DNA of 29,793 bases, from contig MNCI01002917.1 of assembly GCA_015680685.1 (NCBI GenBank), positions 1,067 through 30,859 of the forward strand, written 5' to 3'. Both the position numbers and the translations under genes were made by a program. Positions 17,247-29,150 of the stretch are shown here, in pieces. Each line of letters opens with the position of its first letter. Position 1 is the first letter of the stretch. The DNA comes from Gnetum montanum. Lineage: Eukaryota > Streptophyta > Gnetopsida > Gnetales > Gnetaceae. The notes below the pieces were generated by a model. The model saw only the letters and a list, made by a program, of their open reading frames with translations, ran no database searches and was not told the DNA's origin.

Positions 17247-20200
17247 TAGCTCCATTACTTCCAGAGGTAGATTTGGAAGGCCTTACTTTAAATGTGGAGG
17301 ATCTAGTCCTCCATCATGTTGACCTAGTCAACATCCCTAAGATCAATGCTATAGAGAATGCCAGTCCCATATATAGTAGTCCAAGTAGGAGGATTCTAGG
17401 TAGTAGTAGTCATAGAGGTCTTGCCTATTGTAGTGGTGATCTAAAGAGTAGGGTATTGCTCCACCATAAGAGTACTTTCAAAAAGCTAATAAGAACTCTC
17501 TATCTAGATCCTTTGGATAAATAACTCTATCTTACACCATTCAGCTAACTCCTCCTTGAGCCACTTAAGGTAGGCCCTAGGATTTGCCTTGTATTATTAC
17601 TTGTGGGCCTTTTGTTTCTTACCCCACTCTAGAATTGAAGTGTAGTAATCTTTCCAATCCTTAACCTTCTGGGAGATAAGGTCCATTTGCATCTGTTATT
17701 CTACCATATCTCGTAAGACCACTACTTTGTCCCAAATGGTATGCTAGTAGTGGGCCCATGTGATCTCCTTGGTCCGCAATTCCCTTGAGTTAGCCACTTG
17801 GACATCCACAAAGGCCTTGTGATCTTAGAGATCTCTAATAGTTTCCTATTATCATTGAGTCTTTTTCCTTAATGCTATAACTTCCTCCCATAGGGATTTG
17901 TTGGAGATCTCTAGCTCCCATGATATTTTTGCACATGATATTACTAGATTAGTAGAAGTCTCATACAACTTCAAGGGTACACTAGATACATCGGAGGGAA
18001 GCTTAGGCAAGGATTCAATCTCCATGTCTCTATTGGGGTCCCAATCCACAAAAGTTACTACAAAAACATAAAAATATAACTAATAAAGATGATATACAAT
18101 CTAAGATAGCTATAACATAAGCACAACCTATGACATAGCCAAATAACTAAAGCACATAAAATGAAGCCCTTACCTATCTCAAATGTAACCTATTACAATT
18201 GGTTGATGATGTCCTTAGCCATCCCATGCATAAACTCCACCTTCTTTGGAATCTCCACCCATGGTTTCACATGAAAATTATGGACAGGTGCTTGTACTAG
18301 TGGGTGAGGAACTACTATAATCATAACAAGAATTGAATGGTTAGGATAAAAACCAAAATTAAACTATAATATATAATGAAAATATTAAGGCATGGGCATA
18401 CTTGGCTCCTCCTACTCTTCCTCTTCTAGGATGATGATGGGGGATGTACCCCATACTGCCTCACCAAATAAGGCATCTAGATCATTTATATTTTTGTTGG
18501 CAAACCCTTCATCATTAGATTACTTTAAGAGTGCCTCTTCTACATACCTTTGTTCTACCTTTGTGGTAGCTTGGGCTGCCATAGCTTAATGTTTGTCTAC
18601 AACCATAGCACATAGAAAAATGGTTAACACATAAAACGATAAAGTAGCCATAAACTTTGAAACATAAAACAACCAAACTTAAACAAAGCATACCTGTAAT
18701 TGCTTGTTGCAAAGGCCTAAGCTTAAACTTAAGCTTCTTTGAGGCAAGTTAGTCTAATGTAGATGGTGCTTCCTCTATAGGCCTCTTAAGTTTCTTTTTG
18801 GTAGCCCCTTTAGCCTTCCTATCTAGTCATTTAGCCTCTAAGACACTTGTTTGGAACGTGAGAGGCTCCTCATCATCTATGCTCTTAGGGAACTCACACC
18901 ACGTGACATTCAAATCCTTAGTGGTAATGGATAATGTATCATCCATCCCCTTTGGTGGGTTTTGGATTTCCACTATTGCTTAAATGTGCTTTATCCAAGG
19001 CCTAAAAAGTTGTCTTGGATCTTGGGAAACCCATTGCCCATTCCTATACACCACTAGAAACTTTGCAAACCTATTCAAATAACCTACAAAAAATGCGAAG
19101 TGCATATGGATTATTGTTAACATGTTTGTGTGGAATCTAAGGATCTCCTACATAAGCCTAGTAGCCAAACAACAGCCTAGTTAAACCAAGTGTCATCCAT
19201 CAAGATCTTCTTAAAGGTCTACCCCAATGCAATGTTGATCACTTTATTTTATGATAATAGTTTAGGAAATGCATGAGAACTAAATAAAGGATATGATTCC
19301 TTTGCCTTGGGGTTCATGGAGCCATCCTTGGAAATTCTAGAGTGGCCCATGTTGGCACCAAGACACTTCAAAACTTCCTCATGATGGCCTGATTCCTTAA
19401 CTATCATGGTGGGAACCTTTGCCTCATTAGTGGGGACACCAAACAAGCTATAAAAAAGGCTCTCATCAATGTCTTTCTTAATCTTAATATCTCAAATGAT
19501 GGTGCTAAAATAACTAGCCTTCTCATCAAAGGAGTCTATGACATGCAACATCTCCATAGTAGTGATGGAAGGGATAGGTGCCATAAATACATCAAGCAAA
19601 CCTACACATTCAATGTTTTCTTGAATGTATCCAGGCACTTTTTTCCTCAACCACTCCTTTCTGGTATCACCTCGCCAAACTTTAAGATGAGGGTATCCTC
19701 ATAACATGCTCCTGAAAGTGGTATGGTAACATCAGTAGAGGTGCAAGGTCTTACAAAGAAACAACCAAAGTTTAGTAGCAACATAAGCAAATTTAATAAC
19801 TAGTCAAATTAATAGAACAATTATAATTTTCTTAAACATGAAATATTAGAAGCCATAGCCTTTATGTTTACCTTTCCTTTTCTCCTTCAAGGTGGTTTGA
19901 GCAGAGGTCCAAGTTGTAAAGGTCTGATCCATGGAGTTATTAGAATCCACCCACCAGTTATGCATCATCCCATCCTCCTTACACTTATTGTATACAAGGT
20001 TTAACCTTAAAGCATATGCATCAAAGTCTCCTCCTAACTATTGATACACAATAGTTCTAATCTAAGCATTCTTGGTGAATTTGTCTAAAGTAGTTTTAGC
20101 CACTACCAAGATTTGCTCATTGATGATCAAGCCTTGATCATTGATCTTGTACCTACAAGAAGTTTGTAAAACCAATGCAATTAGGAAAGGTAGTTAAGAC

Positions 20201-20693
20201 AAAAGAATTAAAACAATACAATAATCATGCTTATGCTTGTAGATGATACATGATGCTAGGCAGGTTTTGGAATAATGTGTGAGCCCTATGTGCCATCATC
20301 AGAGTATTGTCAGCATTGTACTGACTATAATCTAGCATCATCTAGATCTCTAGAAGGTATCATGAATTGATTACATCTGCTACTCCTCTTACTAGAAATT
20401 TGTCAGTAATAAACTTGACAACCAAGCTAAATGCCTAAGGTAGCAAAGTCTCCACTATATCCCTAGCCACATTCATAGACAAGTGTAACCACATCATTAC
20501 ACTAAAATTCTTTAAGATGTAGGTAAGGAATTCCCTTGCCCTCGGCTAGAACCATAGTGAAGCCTTTCCCAAAGGCATATTGAGAAGTGGGGTGTTGATC
20601 TTGGGATGACCAATGTAGCATAAAATACCCATCAACTCCACAATGATAAGGATGGGCTTCAAGAAAATTTTGCATGAAGCAAAAAAAAAGCAT
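17230..20693 (-). pseudogene. Decayed minus-strand multi-exon gene-like sequence, unknown family
   Basis: Read on the minus strand from 20693 downward, protein-like blocks recur that the plus strand does not show. They are about 20693-20502 (63 codons), about 20155-19872, about 19750-19050 with a clean 65-codon stretch at 19446-19249, about 18900-18700 with a basic K-K-K-L-K-R-P stretch resembling a nuclear localisation signal, and 18049-17852. Blocks are separated by AT-rich pieces that look like plant introns. The best (19871-19750) has donor AAAG/GTAAAC and acceptor TTTCTTTGTAAG. Many stops and frame changes show it is dead. I recognise no domain. It may be an antisense gene carried by a Tat-type element, as Grande elements carry one, or a captured host gene. 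The boundaries are approximate. Confidence 0.4.
19750..19871 (-). other. Probable intron in the minus-strand pseudogene
   Basis: It is 122 bp long and AT-rich, with GT at the donor (exon end AAAG, then GTAAAC) and a T-rich tract ending TTTCTTTGTAAG at the acceptor. Protein-like frames exist on both sides and not inside it. Confidence 0.45.
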
Positions 20694-20969
20694 TATGACT
20701 AATTGGCATTACTTAAAAAAATTAGAAAAGCATCTAGTTGAAGGTGAAATTAACCTCTATAAAAAGCTCTAGGGTGTTTATCTAAATTAGCTTAAGGAAT
20801 TCCACCAGAAAAAATTATTACAACCTTGTGTTATGTCCAATTGGAAATTCTTAGCAAATTTGGAGAAAAACATCTAGTTGGAGGTGAAATTAGCCTCTAT
20901 AAAAAGCTCTAAGGTGTTTATCTAAGTTGGCTTAAGAAATTCCATAAAAGCATTATTACCATCTTTTAT
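20691..20969. repeat. 140-bp tandem duplication
   Basis: CATCTAGTTG, CCTCTATAAAAAGCTCTA and GTGTTTATCTAA recur at a 140-bp offset (for example 20731 and 20871), with about 15-20% differences. It lies just upstream, in minus-strand terms, of the first protein-like block of the decayed gene. Confidence 0.75.
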
Positions 20970-21839
20970 AGTCTTTTACTTCATAACCAAAATCTTATAG
21001 CCAAAACTAAGCCTTAGTCTAAACTATGCATAAACTTAGAAAAAAGCCCAAAGCCCAACTTAATATAGCCATAAAAACATAGGGAAAATAGCCAAAATGA
21101 TCAATATCCATTAAAAAATGTGTCAAAATAATGGGATAGGATTTTGTTAAAATTTAATTTTAATGAATCCTTAAGCCTAGGTCTGACAGAAATAGCCCTA
21201 CCCCCAAATTTTGGAGAAAAGCATAAAAACAACATGATTAATTTTAAAAACTAAGTCTTTTAAGGCAAAAAAAATAAAACAACAATGGATCTATGTGGAA
21301 ACAACCAAAATAAGTTAGAATTTTCATTTACCTCCTCTTTTAGTATAGATCTAAGAAAAATGGTTGCACATGTGGTAAGAAAAATGCAAGAAAATATTGG
21401 AAAATAGCTAAGAAAACAACGAAAAAATTGGTAGAAATGCCTACTTTGAAGTTTTAATAGATGAGGCTTAGATGGAGATAGCCTAGAAACCTCTAATATC
21501 TCCCTTTCATGCCCATATACCTTCTAAATCCTAGAATTTTGGCTCTTCCCTCCATGATAGTTGGGCTCAATGGTAGGCTCAACACTTAGGAAGGATGAGA
21601 ATTGAGGAAGATGAAGGTTCAATGTTATTTGCAAGGGAGCTGGGAGGGTTCCACACTAAAGATTGGTGCTCTCTACAAAAAACATATCTACTAGATCTCT
21701 CCTCCAATGCACAATTTACAAGAATGACAATTGTAATTGGAAACTTACAAAATTTAATAATATAAAATACATCTAAGCCTAAACACTAACCTTTAAACCC
21801 CAGCTGCTAATTTAGTGCACCATAACTCTAAGTTCTTGA
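20970..21839. other. Non-coding stretch without identified features
   Basis: It is AT-rich with no convincing frame on either strand and no clear repeat unit. Words such as ATAGCC are frequent, as throughout the older repeats of this window. Confidence 0.4.
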
Positions 21840-24800
21840 AGTGAAAAATACAGAAACATTCTTCAATGCTGAGACTAGTGGAAAACATCTTCATGTTTCA
21901 AAATTTTAAATTTTTGGATTGTGGGCCCCACCATACACCTTCCCTTCTATCCAAAATTGCATCAATATTGGGTTTTAATCTCTTAAACATCTAAAGCTAT
22001 GACCAAACCTTAAACTACCATGCATCCATGCTAAGGATACCATGCCTAGTGTGGATACATGCCCACCACTTTGTAAAAACATTAAAACGTAATTATTTTT
22101 CCATTTCTGGTAACCAAGACTTATCTTTTTCAACCTCGAGATCCTAGAAGGAATAAAATATGGGACAAAACTAGACAACATGGGTTTCCATGTTGGGGAA
22201 ATTATGCCTAGCATGGAAGAATGGAGGCTAACACCTATTCTTATCCCCAACACTCATCTAGCCCAAATTTGACCCTGAAGTGAACTCCACATGACCTAGA
22301 ACCCTTCCAAGCATTTGCAGCAATCTAGGAACCTCATCAAACCTAGTCAAAACTATTTGAAACCCATTGAAACCTTGTGATTTGTTGTTTTCACACTAGG
22401 GAAGGCTTCTTTGACACTGATCATATTAGTTCTAGCATGAATTGATGGGGGAAAGCTAAGAATGACTGAAATTGACTACCTAGCAGTTATTTCTCAAATC
22501 CCAGTGATCCCCAAGCCACGCTGGAACCTTCTCAAGCTTCTAGAGACATTAAAAGCACTTTAAAATGGCATGGAACTACCATTCCCCTCTCATACACATT
22601 TTTTCCATCATGCCTAGTGTGGAAGAAGAGGAAAATTTCATGAGGCACTTAGGAACTCTCAATTGATGGATCTTGGTACCAAACATTGACTGTTGACACT
22701 GATAACCTTAGAGGATGACATGCATGATTGATTAGTTATCTATCTACCCTAGATCTAAATTTCTTGTGGGAGACCTCTTTCATAGAAAGTATCCTAGTAC
22801 TATCATGGATATATGGGAGGAACCAAAAAGTATGAAAGTTTATAGTAAATTGGACTTTTGGAAGTAACCTAACCCTTCCAGACGCTACAGGACTTAAAGA
22901 TGTTTCCTAAAATGAAAAAAACTATCTCCTCTTGGTTCTCCACACTAAGGGAAACCTTATCCATGTTGAGCCTCAAACCTTAAAGTGGATTGAAATGGAG
23001 AAGCCTGAAACCCCTCTTATAGCCTTCAAAATGACCATATTTTAACCTTGAACATTGATAGCCAATGTCAACAACACTGTAGACACTCATGTACAACCAA
23101 AATTGATTGAAAATAGCCAAAACATCATCCCCCCAATATTTCACACTTAGCATGGAACCCCTAGTTTGGAAAAGAGGGTGGAAGCTCAAAACTTGCTTAA
23201 TAATCCTTAAAATGATCAAATTTTAACATTGGGTATTAGCAATCAACACTAGTTACCTTAGAAGCACACACACATAGTCAAAATTGCCAAAAAAATTAGG
23301 AAAAATCAAGGCCCCTCAATTCTTCCACAATGAGATCCACCTCTTCCATGTTGCCAAATGTGGAAAAAAGGGGGAAACTTTGGGGGACACTAAAATAGCC
23401 TCTAGAAACCTTAAAAAAATGTTGTAAAGCCTTGTGTGTGTCCCAACACCACATTGACACATCCTAAGACCCTTGAGCCTATCAAAATCAACCATGAATA
23501 GCCATTCATTCACATAGAGCATGGAGACCTCATTGTCAAAAAAAGGGAAAAACATCAAAATTCACATCATAACCATTGAAATGATCAAATTTTGATACCA
23601 AGCATCGACAATCAACATTAGCAACCTTGTAAACCTACATGCATAACCAAAAATGATATAAAATGGTAAACGCTAGTTTCCCCTAGTATTTTACCCTTGG
23701 AATACTATTCCTAGTGTGAAAAAATTGGGAAAAACTCAAAAACTATCTAGGAATTCTTCAAACTAGTCAAACTTGAGCTCAAACCATAGTCCTTGACCCC
23801 AGCAACCCTAGAAGCATACATGCATGATCAATTGAGGCTAAAACTAATATAGATTTATGATTTATGGATCTTTCATGCTAGTGATCTTCTCCTCCATGCT
23901 GCCCAGCATGGAAACTAAGTGGGGGACTCAATTAAAGCTCTTAAACACCTCAGACCAACATCAAATGACCTTACATGCACTATAGAACCCTGTCAACAAT
24001 CATTAAAGCCTTTAAACCTTATAAAACTAATTCTAGATGGCCAAAAAGTGGTTCCCCATAGTCTTCCACACTAAGCCCCCTAGCCTTAGAATGAAAAAAA
24101 TGGGGAAAGATCAAAAACCACTTAGTACTCAAAACTACAAAACTCTAAGATGGAGACATAGCCCTTGGTCTTAGTAAGCCTAGAAGTTAACATGCATAGT
24201 TGATTGTGACTCAAATTGGTCTATATCTAGGATTCTTGCCTCATCCATCTTGGAGGAGGCTTATTGCATGCTAGGCAGTGTGGAAACAAGAGGGAAAAGC
24301 TACTTTTCCACTTATGGTAATTAGATGACACTCCTGGAAGCTAAAGATCTACAATGAAGAAGCCTAGGACCTCACAGCCTTGAGATTTTTCTTTTTTGGC
24401 CTCATTTTAACTTCAAAACCCATTCTCCCAAATCTTCCACACTAAAGTAACTTCCCTATCATGAAAATATGGGGGGGAGACCTTAAGTTCCCTTGAATAA
24501 CCTCCAAACATGCTCAAAATTAGTTAGAAACTTATAAAATCAAGGTCTATAGCCCTAGGGGCTTAGAAACCTAGCCATTGTGCTCTTTAGCCATACTAAA
24601 TCCATGAAGCAAGTGTCCCCCCATTCTTCCATGTTGGGGATACTTTTCTAAGCTTGGAAAAATAAGGGGAAGCCATTTCAACATGTTTTACACCTAAAAC
24701 TACCTCAAAATGAAGCTAGGTAATGCATAACTCCTAGATCTATGTTCCAGCTATATGTTTGACCATGTTTGATCCTATTTTAGCTTGAATCTTGGTTCTC

Positions 24801-25110
24801 CACACTAAACCCCATCGTTTCCATGCTATCCAATGTGGAAATAAGGGGGAATGCTTCAAAACCTACTTTTTATCCATTATAGACCTCTATAGTGCCTAAT
24901 TTTGATAGATCTTACCCTACACTACCTTGGGAAGACCCTGGGACCTCAATTTTGGACCTATAGATGCTCCAAAATATACTTTCTCTACTTTCCATGCTAA
25001 GGATCCCTTCTTCCACATTGGCCGACGTGGAAACAAGGGGAACCCAATGTGGAAGCCTCAAAACACTTGATTTTTGGATCCAAACATCCCAAAAATAGCC
25101 TTGATTGATG
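21840..25110. repeat. Degenerate satellite-like tandem array, unit about 188 bp
   Basis: An anchor 'cttccatgctg...agcatggaa...aaggggga' recurs near 22210, 22617, 23151, 23359, 23520, 23714, 23906, 24086, 24279, 24460, 24655, 24834 and 25027, a mean spacing of about 188 bp once intermediate weak units are counted. A second anchor 'aaatgatcaaattttgacattg' with 'gaagcacacatgcatg' following recurs at compatible distances (23029, 23209, 23579). I estimate about 16-18 units. Copies are strongly diverged. Related words occur at 4040-4215 and after 29700, in the 3' regions of the Tat-type copies, suggesting the array grew from such a 3' region. Positions are by eye. Confidence 0.65.
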
Positions 25111-25839
25111 GCCAAACTCATCTAATAATCTCATAGCCTTAAAACATGACCTTCTAAGGCCTAAAACTGGAAAATCCTAACCATTTTTAAACCTATATTA
25201 GCTAAATTTTACCATATATAGTCTATTTTTCTTGATTTTTTTACCATATATAGTCTATTGTGCTTGATTTTTTTTTGCCTTATTACATAGTGTTTTGGGT
25301 TATTTTTAGACTTGTGTTGCATTGTTGATCTTGTTGACCTTCTATGACCTTTATACAACCCTATATGTTCTTTAGTTTTCTTACTATAGCCTTATTTGTC
25401 TTTGTTTTTCCCTTTGAATGGTATCAAATGGTGGGGTTTGATTTTCCATGACCGCTATTTGACACCATGTGACCATGCCCTACTAAGCCCTTAAACTAGC
25501 ATCATAGGCCATAAAGACTCCAAGCCAACATCATGGCCTACTAAGGCATAACATTGGAAAAACTATGGCCTTTGTTGATAATTTTTAGCCTTATTTTTTA
25601 TATTTCCCCTTGCTTGACCTTCATTTAATCCTTGTTGGCCTCTATTGCACATTGTCAAATTGTCCTTACCTCATTAATGATGTTGCATGGCCTTGTTTGC
25701 ATTATATTTGTATGTGTTTGCATAAGTTTATAGCATTTTAACATTATTTATTTACTTTTACTTGGGTGCCACTTAATATGCTTTTGGTTGACATGCAAGA
25801 TCAAAGTATGAGTACCTGAAAGAAAATCTGTTTGCTTTT
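25111..25839 (+). other. Non-coding spacer before the RT domain
   Basis: It contains a tandem pair of about 33 bp around TTTTACCATATATAGTCTATT (roughly 25207-25272) and a CTTAAACTAGC-type block (25470-25558) like those at 3400, 16581 and 29187. No gene is seen. Confidence 0.5.
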
Positions 25840-26760
25840 GTGTCTACATGGATCTCATAGTGATGTTGAATGGTATATTGACCCTGATTGCCTAGATCTT
25901 GAGCTTGAGAGTCTAGTAGACCACATAGCCTCAATAGAACCTTAATATTCTCAAGACATAACCAAAGTCCTACAAATAAACATTAAGGTCTTTGCCTAGT
26001 CATATGAAGACATGCCAAGCCTAGACCCACATTTAGTCTAACACAACATCATACTAAACCCTAGCATTAGACCAGTTAAGCAAAAAGTTTGGAAAATTAG
26101 AACTAATTTTGTTCTTGGCAGTTCATGGTGAAATCTCAAAGATATACCAAGCTATTTTCATTAGGGCTATCAATTATGAAGAATGGTTGTCCAACATAGT
26201 GGTAGTCCCTAATAAAAATGGGAGTATCTATATTTGCATTGATTTTCAAAACCTAAATAAAGCAACTATTAGAGATGACTTTCCTTTATCTAGTATTGAT
26301 CAACTTATCGATACTACGAACAAACATGTCCTCTTGTTCTTTATGGATGGATTCTTAGGATATAACTAGATTAGGATCAACCCAGAGCATCAACTTAGCA
26401 TGACCTTCATGAATCCTTGTGGTACCTTTTGTTATACCATGATTCCCTTTGGCCTTAAGAATGTAGGAGCAACATACCAAAGAGCAATGACCTATATCTT
26501 CAATGATTACATGCTAGGTTTGCTTAATGATTATGTAGATGACATAGCTATTAAGTCCAAAGTGGGTAATGGTCATGCTAATGATCTAGACCTTATGCTT
26601 AAACAATGTCTCAAATATAAGATTAGGCTCAATCCTATGAAGTGTTTCTTTAGTGTCAAGACCAATAAGTGCTTGGCTTTGTAGTATCTGAATTAAGAAT
26701 TCATGTCAATTCTAATAAGGTTAAGTCCATATCCAAATTAGCAGCACCTACCAATCTTAA
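25840..26760 (+). pseudogene. Reverse transcriptase of a Tat-type Ty3/gypsy element (decayed)
   Basis: The order of motifs is that of Ty3/gypsy RT: an upstream N-P-S-I-R-P-V-K-Q-K segment (about 26055), W-L-S-N-I-V-V-V-P-N-K-N-G-S (about 26185), I-D-F-Q-N-L-N-K-A-T, D-x-F-P-L-S-S-I-D-Q-L (about 26280), G-T-F-C-Y-T-M-I-P-F-G-L-K-N-V-G-A-T-Y-Q-R (about 26420-26485) and the catalytic box Y-V-D-D (about 26530). The Y-V-D-D box survives and the 26400-26684 stretch is clean, but stops and frame changes occur on both sides (for example near 26367 and 26684). Confidence 0.85.
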
Positions 26761-27370
26761 ATAGTTTCAGGGATTACAAGGTAGATTACAATTTATTCAT
26801 ACATTTTTCACTAGACTTATGGATAAGTTAAAACCCATGCAACATTTTCTTAAGAAAGGAGTTTACTATGAGTGGATAGATCAATGCTAAGAGGCCTTTG
26901 AAAACCTTAAGCAAGATTTGGTACAACTACCAAAAGTCTATTCTTTGCAAGAGGATAAAGCATATTGCAATTAACTTACCATCTCTGACACATCCATTGC
27001 CTCTCTATTCTATTTAAAACATGAAGATGGAGAAAAAATACCTATATGCTACCTTAGCCATGCATTAGTTGCCCATGAGATACAATACACTGAAGTGGAG
27101 AAGTATTGTCTAGCATTAGTCTTCTCCTTGAAGAAGTGAAGATACTACCTCTTCAAAAGCTAAGTCAACATAATTTGCAAGGATAACATACTCAGACTCA
27201 TAATAACCAACATCTACAAAATTAGCCATATAGCCCAATGGAAAGTCATAACCACAAAATTTTTTCTTCATTACATCTCTCAATCCTCAACGAAAGGTCA
27301 AGCTATAGATGTACAACCTACAATTTCTCCTATTGATGACCAAGTAGCTATAGATCCTGATTTTCCTAAT
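26761..27370 (+). pseudogene. Connection region and first RNase H of the same pol (decayed)
   Basis: F-I-H-T-F-F-T-R-L-M-D-K-L-K-P (about 26795) and E-A-F-E-N-L-K-Q-D-L (about 26890) mark the connection. D-T-S-I-A-S-L-F-Y-L, P-I-C-Y-L-S-H-A-L and Y-T-E-V-E-K-Y-C-L-A-L-V-F-S-L-K-K (about 26985-27140) mark the gypsy RNase H. A stop (TGA) occurs straight after K-K at about 27138, and TAA/TAG codons occur elsewhere. Confidence 0.75.
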
Positions 27371-27389
27371 GAGCATGTTAACACTATTA

Positions 27390-27960
27390 GCTAAGTGCCT
27401 AAGGGTTATGAGGTAGTCATGTACTTTGACAAAGCTTCAACTACCCATGGGGCTAGTGCTGTTGGCATCATAACATTTTCATCTAGTGAAATTTGACCCT
27501 TCACTTATGAATTTTGGACTTCCATGTACCAACAACATAGTAGAGTACGAGGGTTTGATCATAGGGAATATGATACCTTATGACCTAGGAATTAGAGGCT
27601 TATCAATCAAAGGTGATTCATAACTCATGGTTAACCAAGTAACCAAAGTTTATTCATGTAAAGTGAAACACTTACAACCATACTATGATCTAGGAAAGTA
27701 ATTGTTACAACAATCCACAGACATTTATATCCAACACATACCCCGAAATGTGAGCACCATAGTCGAGACAATTGCAACATTATCCCTTAGTATGATGCTA
27801 GATGTGTTTAGTAATTTTTCCATCTTAATCATGGACTGTGCTACTTCCATTATGCATAAAACTAAGGATGCCTTTGTAGATGTTATTCATATTGCTCTTG
27901 CCATGGAGTGGTATGATGATATCAATTTTTACCTTATGCATTATGAATCCTCATAAAGCC
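27390..27960 (+). pseudogene. Second (archaeal-like) RNase H of the same pol (decayed)
   Basis: V-M-Y-F-D-K-A-S (first Asp, about 27420), then after a frame change N-N-I-V-E-Y-E-G (Glu, about 27540), K-G-D-S (Asp, about 27610, with the following CAA turned to TAA) and a C-terminal part to about 27956. A second RNase H between the element's own RNase H and integrase is the hallmark of the Tat lineage of Ty3/gypsy elements. It aligns with 1728-2160. Confidence 0.7.
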
Positions 27961-28079
27961 TAACTACTACTCAAAAGGACACCATATGTAAGTGATCAAA
28001 GTAGTATGTCATTGTAGGTGATAATACATTATGTTGATGATTCTATGATGGCATACTCATAAGGTGCTTATGTAAAACC

Positions 28080-29150
28080 AAATCTAAAATAGTCATATCA
28101 AAGGTTCATGGGGGTGTTTGTCGAGGGCATATAGGACCGAGAGCTATGACTACTATAATTGGATGGTTAGACTACTATTGGCCCCATATGGAAAATGATT
28201 GCATGTAGAAGGTTAAGTGGTGTGGCACATGCGAACAATATAATAACCTTATACATGTACCACCAATTGAGTAACATACTACTCAAACAACATGTTTCTT
28301 TCAATGATGGGGGTTGAATATCATTGGACCTATACTGCCTAAGTCTTCCACAAGGCATATCTTCATCATCACTACAACCGAATACTTTACAAAGTGGGCT
28401 GAGGCTATTCCCCTAAGGGAGACTACATTTTAGCAAGTCTAAAAATTCATCCTAGATAACATTGTAGCCCATTTTGGCATACCCATGATTGTAGTCACAA
28501 ATAATGAACCACAATTTACTAGCCAGGAAACAAAAGATCTATGTCATGACTTAGGCATTAAGCATTCTTTCTCATTGTCTTATTATCCTCAATTCAATGG
28601 ACAAGTAGAAGCAAGCAACAAGGCCATCATCAATTTACTCAAAAATATGTTCAACAATAGCAAGTGCAGATGGCCTGAGAGGCTTGTCCATGCACTATGA
28701 GTATATAGAACAACCTATCGTACAACAATTGGTATAACCCCATATAGCTTGGTGTGTGATTCTAAAGTTTTTTTACCTCTTAAATTGTATGTTCCTTTAC
28801 TTCGAGTAGCCTTGCCCAACTTTATCAATGATGAATAGAATAAGAAGTTGTAGATAGTGGCCTTAGAATTAGTGGAGGAACAACATATGCAAGTGCTTGC
28901 TAACATTAAATACTATTAAGAGAGGTAGAAGCAACAGCATCACCATAACTTGATCATGCACAAGATCAAAGAAGGTGATTTGATCCTCAAAGCCATATGC
29001 AAGCATGCAAAAAAATTCTTAGCCAACTAGAAAGGGCCCTTCCTTGTCACCAAAGCCTATGTCAATAGTGCATTTAGAATAGCTAACATGGATGGGAATG
29101 ATCTGGCCAAGCTAATCAATCATTCCTATCTAAACCCATGCTACATGTAG
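28080..29150 (+). pseudogene. Integrase of the right Tat-type copy, catalytic Asp residues lost
   Basis: G-H-I-G-P-R-A-M-T and W-C-G-T-C (zinc-binding part, about 28125-28235) precede the core. At the first catalytic position the sequence is G-L-N-I-I-G-P (about 28313), with Asn in place of Asp. At the second it is V-T-N-N-E-P-Q-F (about 28495), again Asn for Asp. The Glu in Q-V-E-A-S-N-K (about 28605) is kept. The left copy at 2310-3362 keeps both Asp residues. The stop of pol is TAG at 29148-29150. Other stops and frame changes are present. Confidence 0.8.

Noticed and set aside
17237-17524. 95-codon plus-strand frame
   Set aside because: It starts inside the artefactual duplication and overlaps the minus-strand gene-like region; no domain was recognised.
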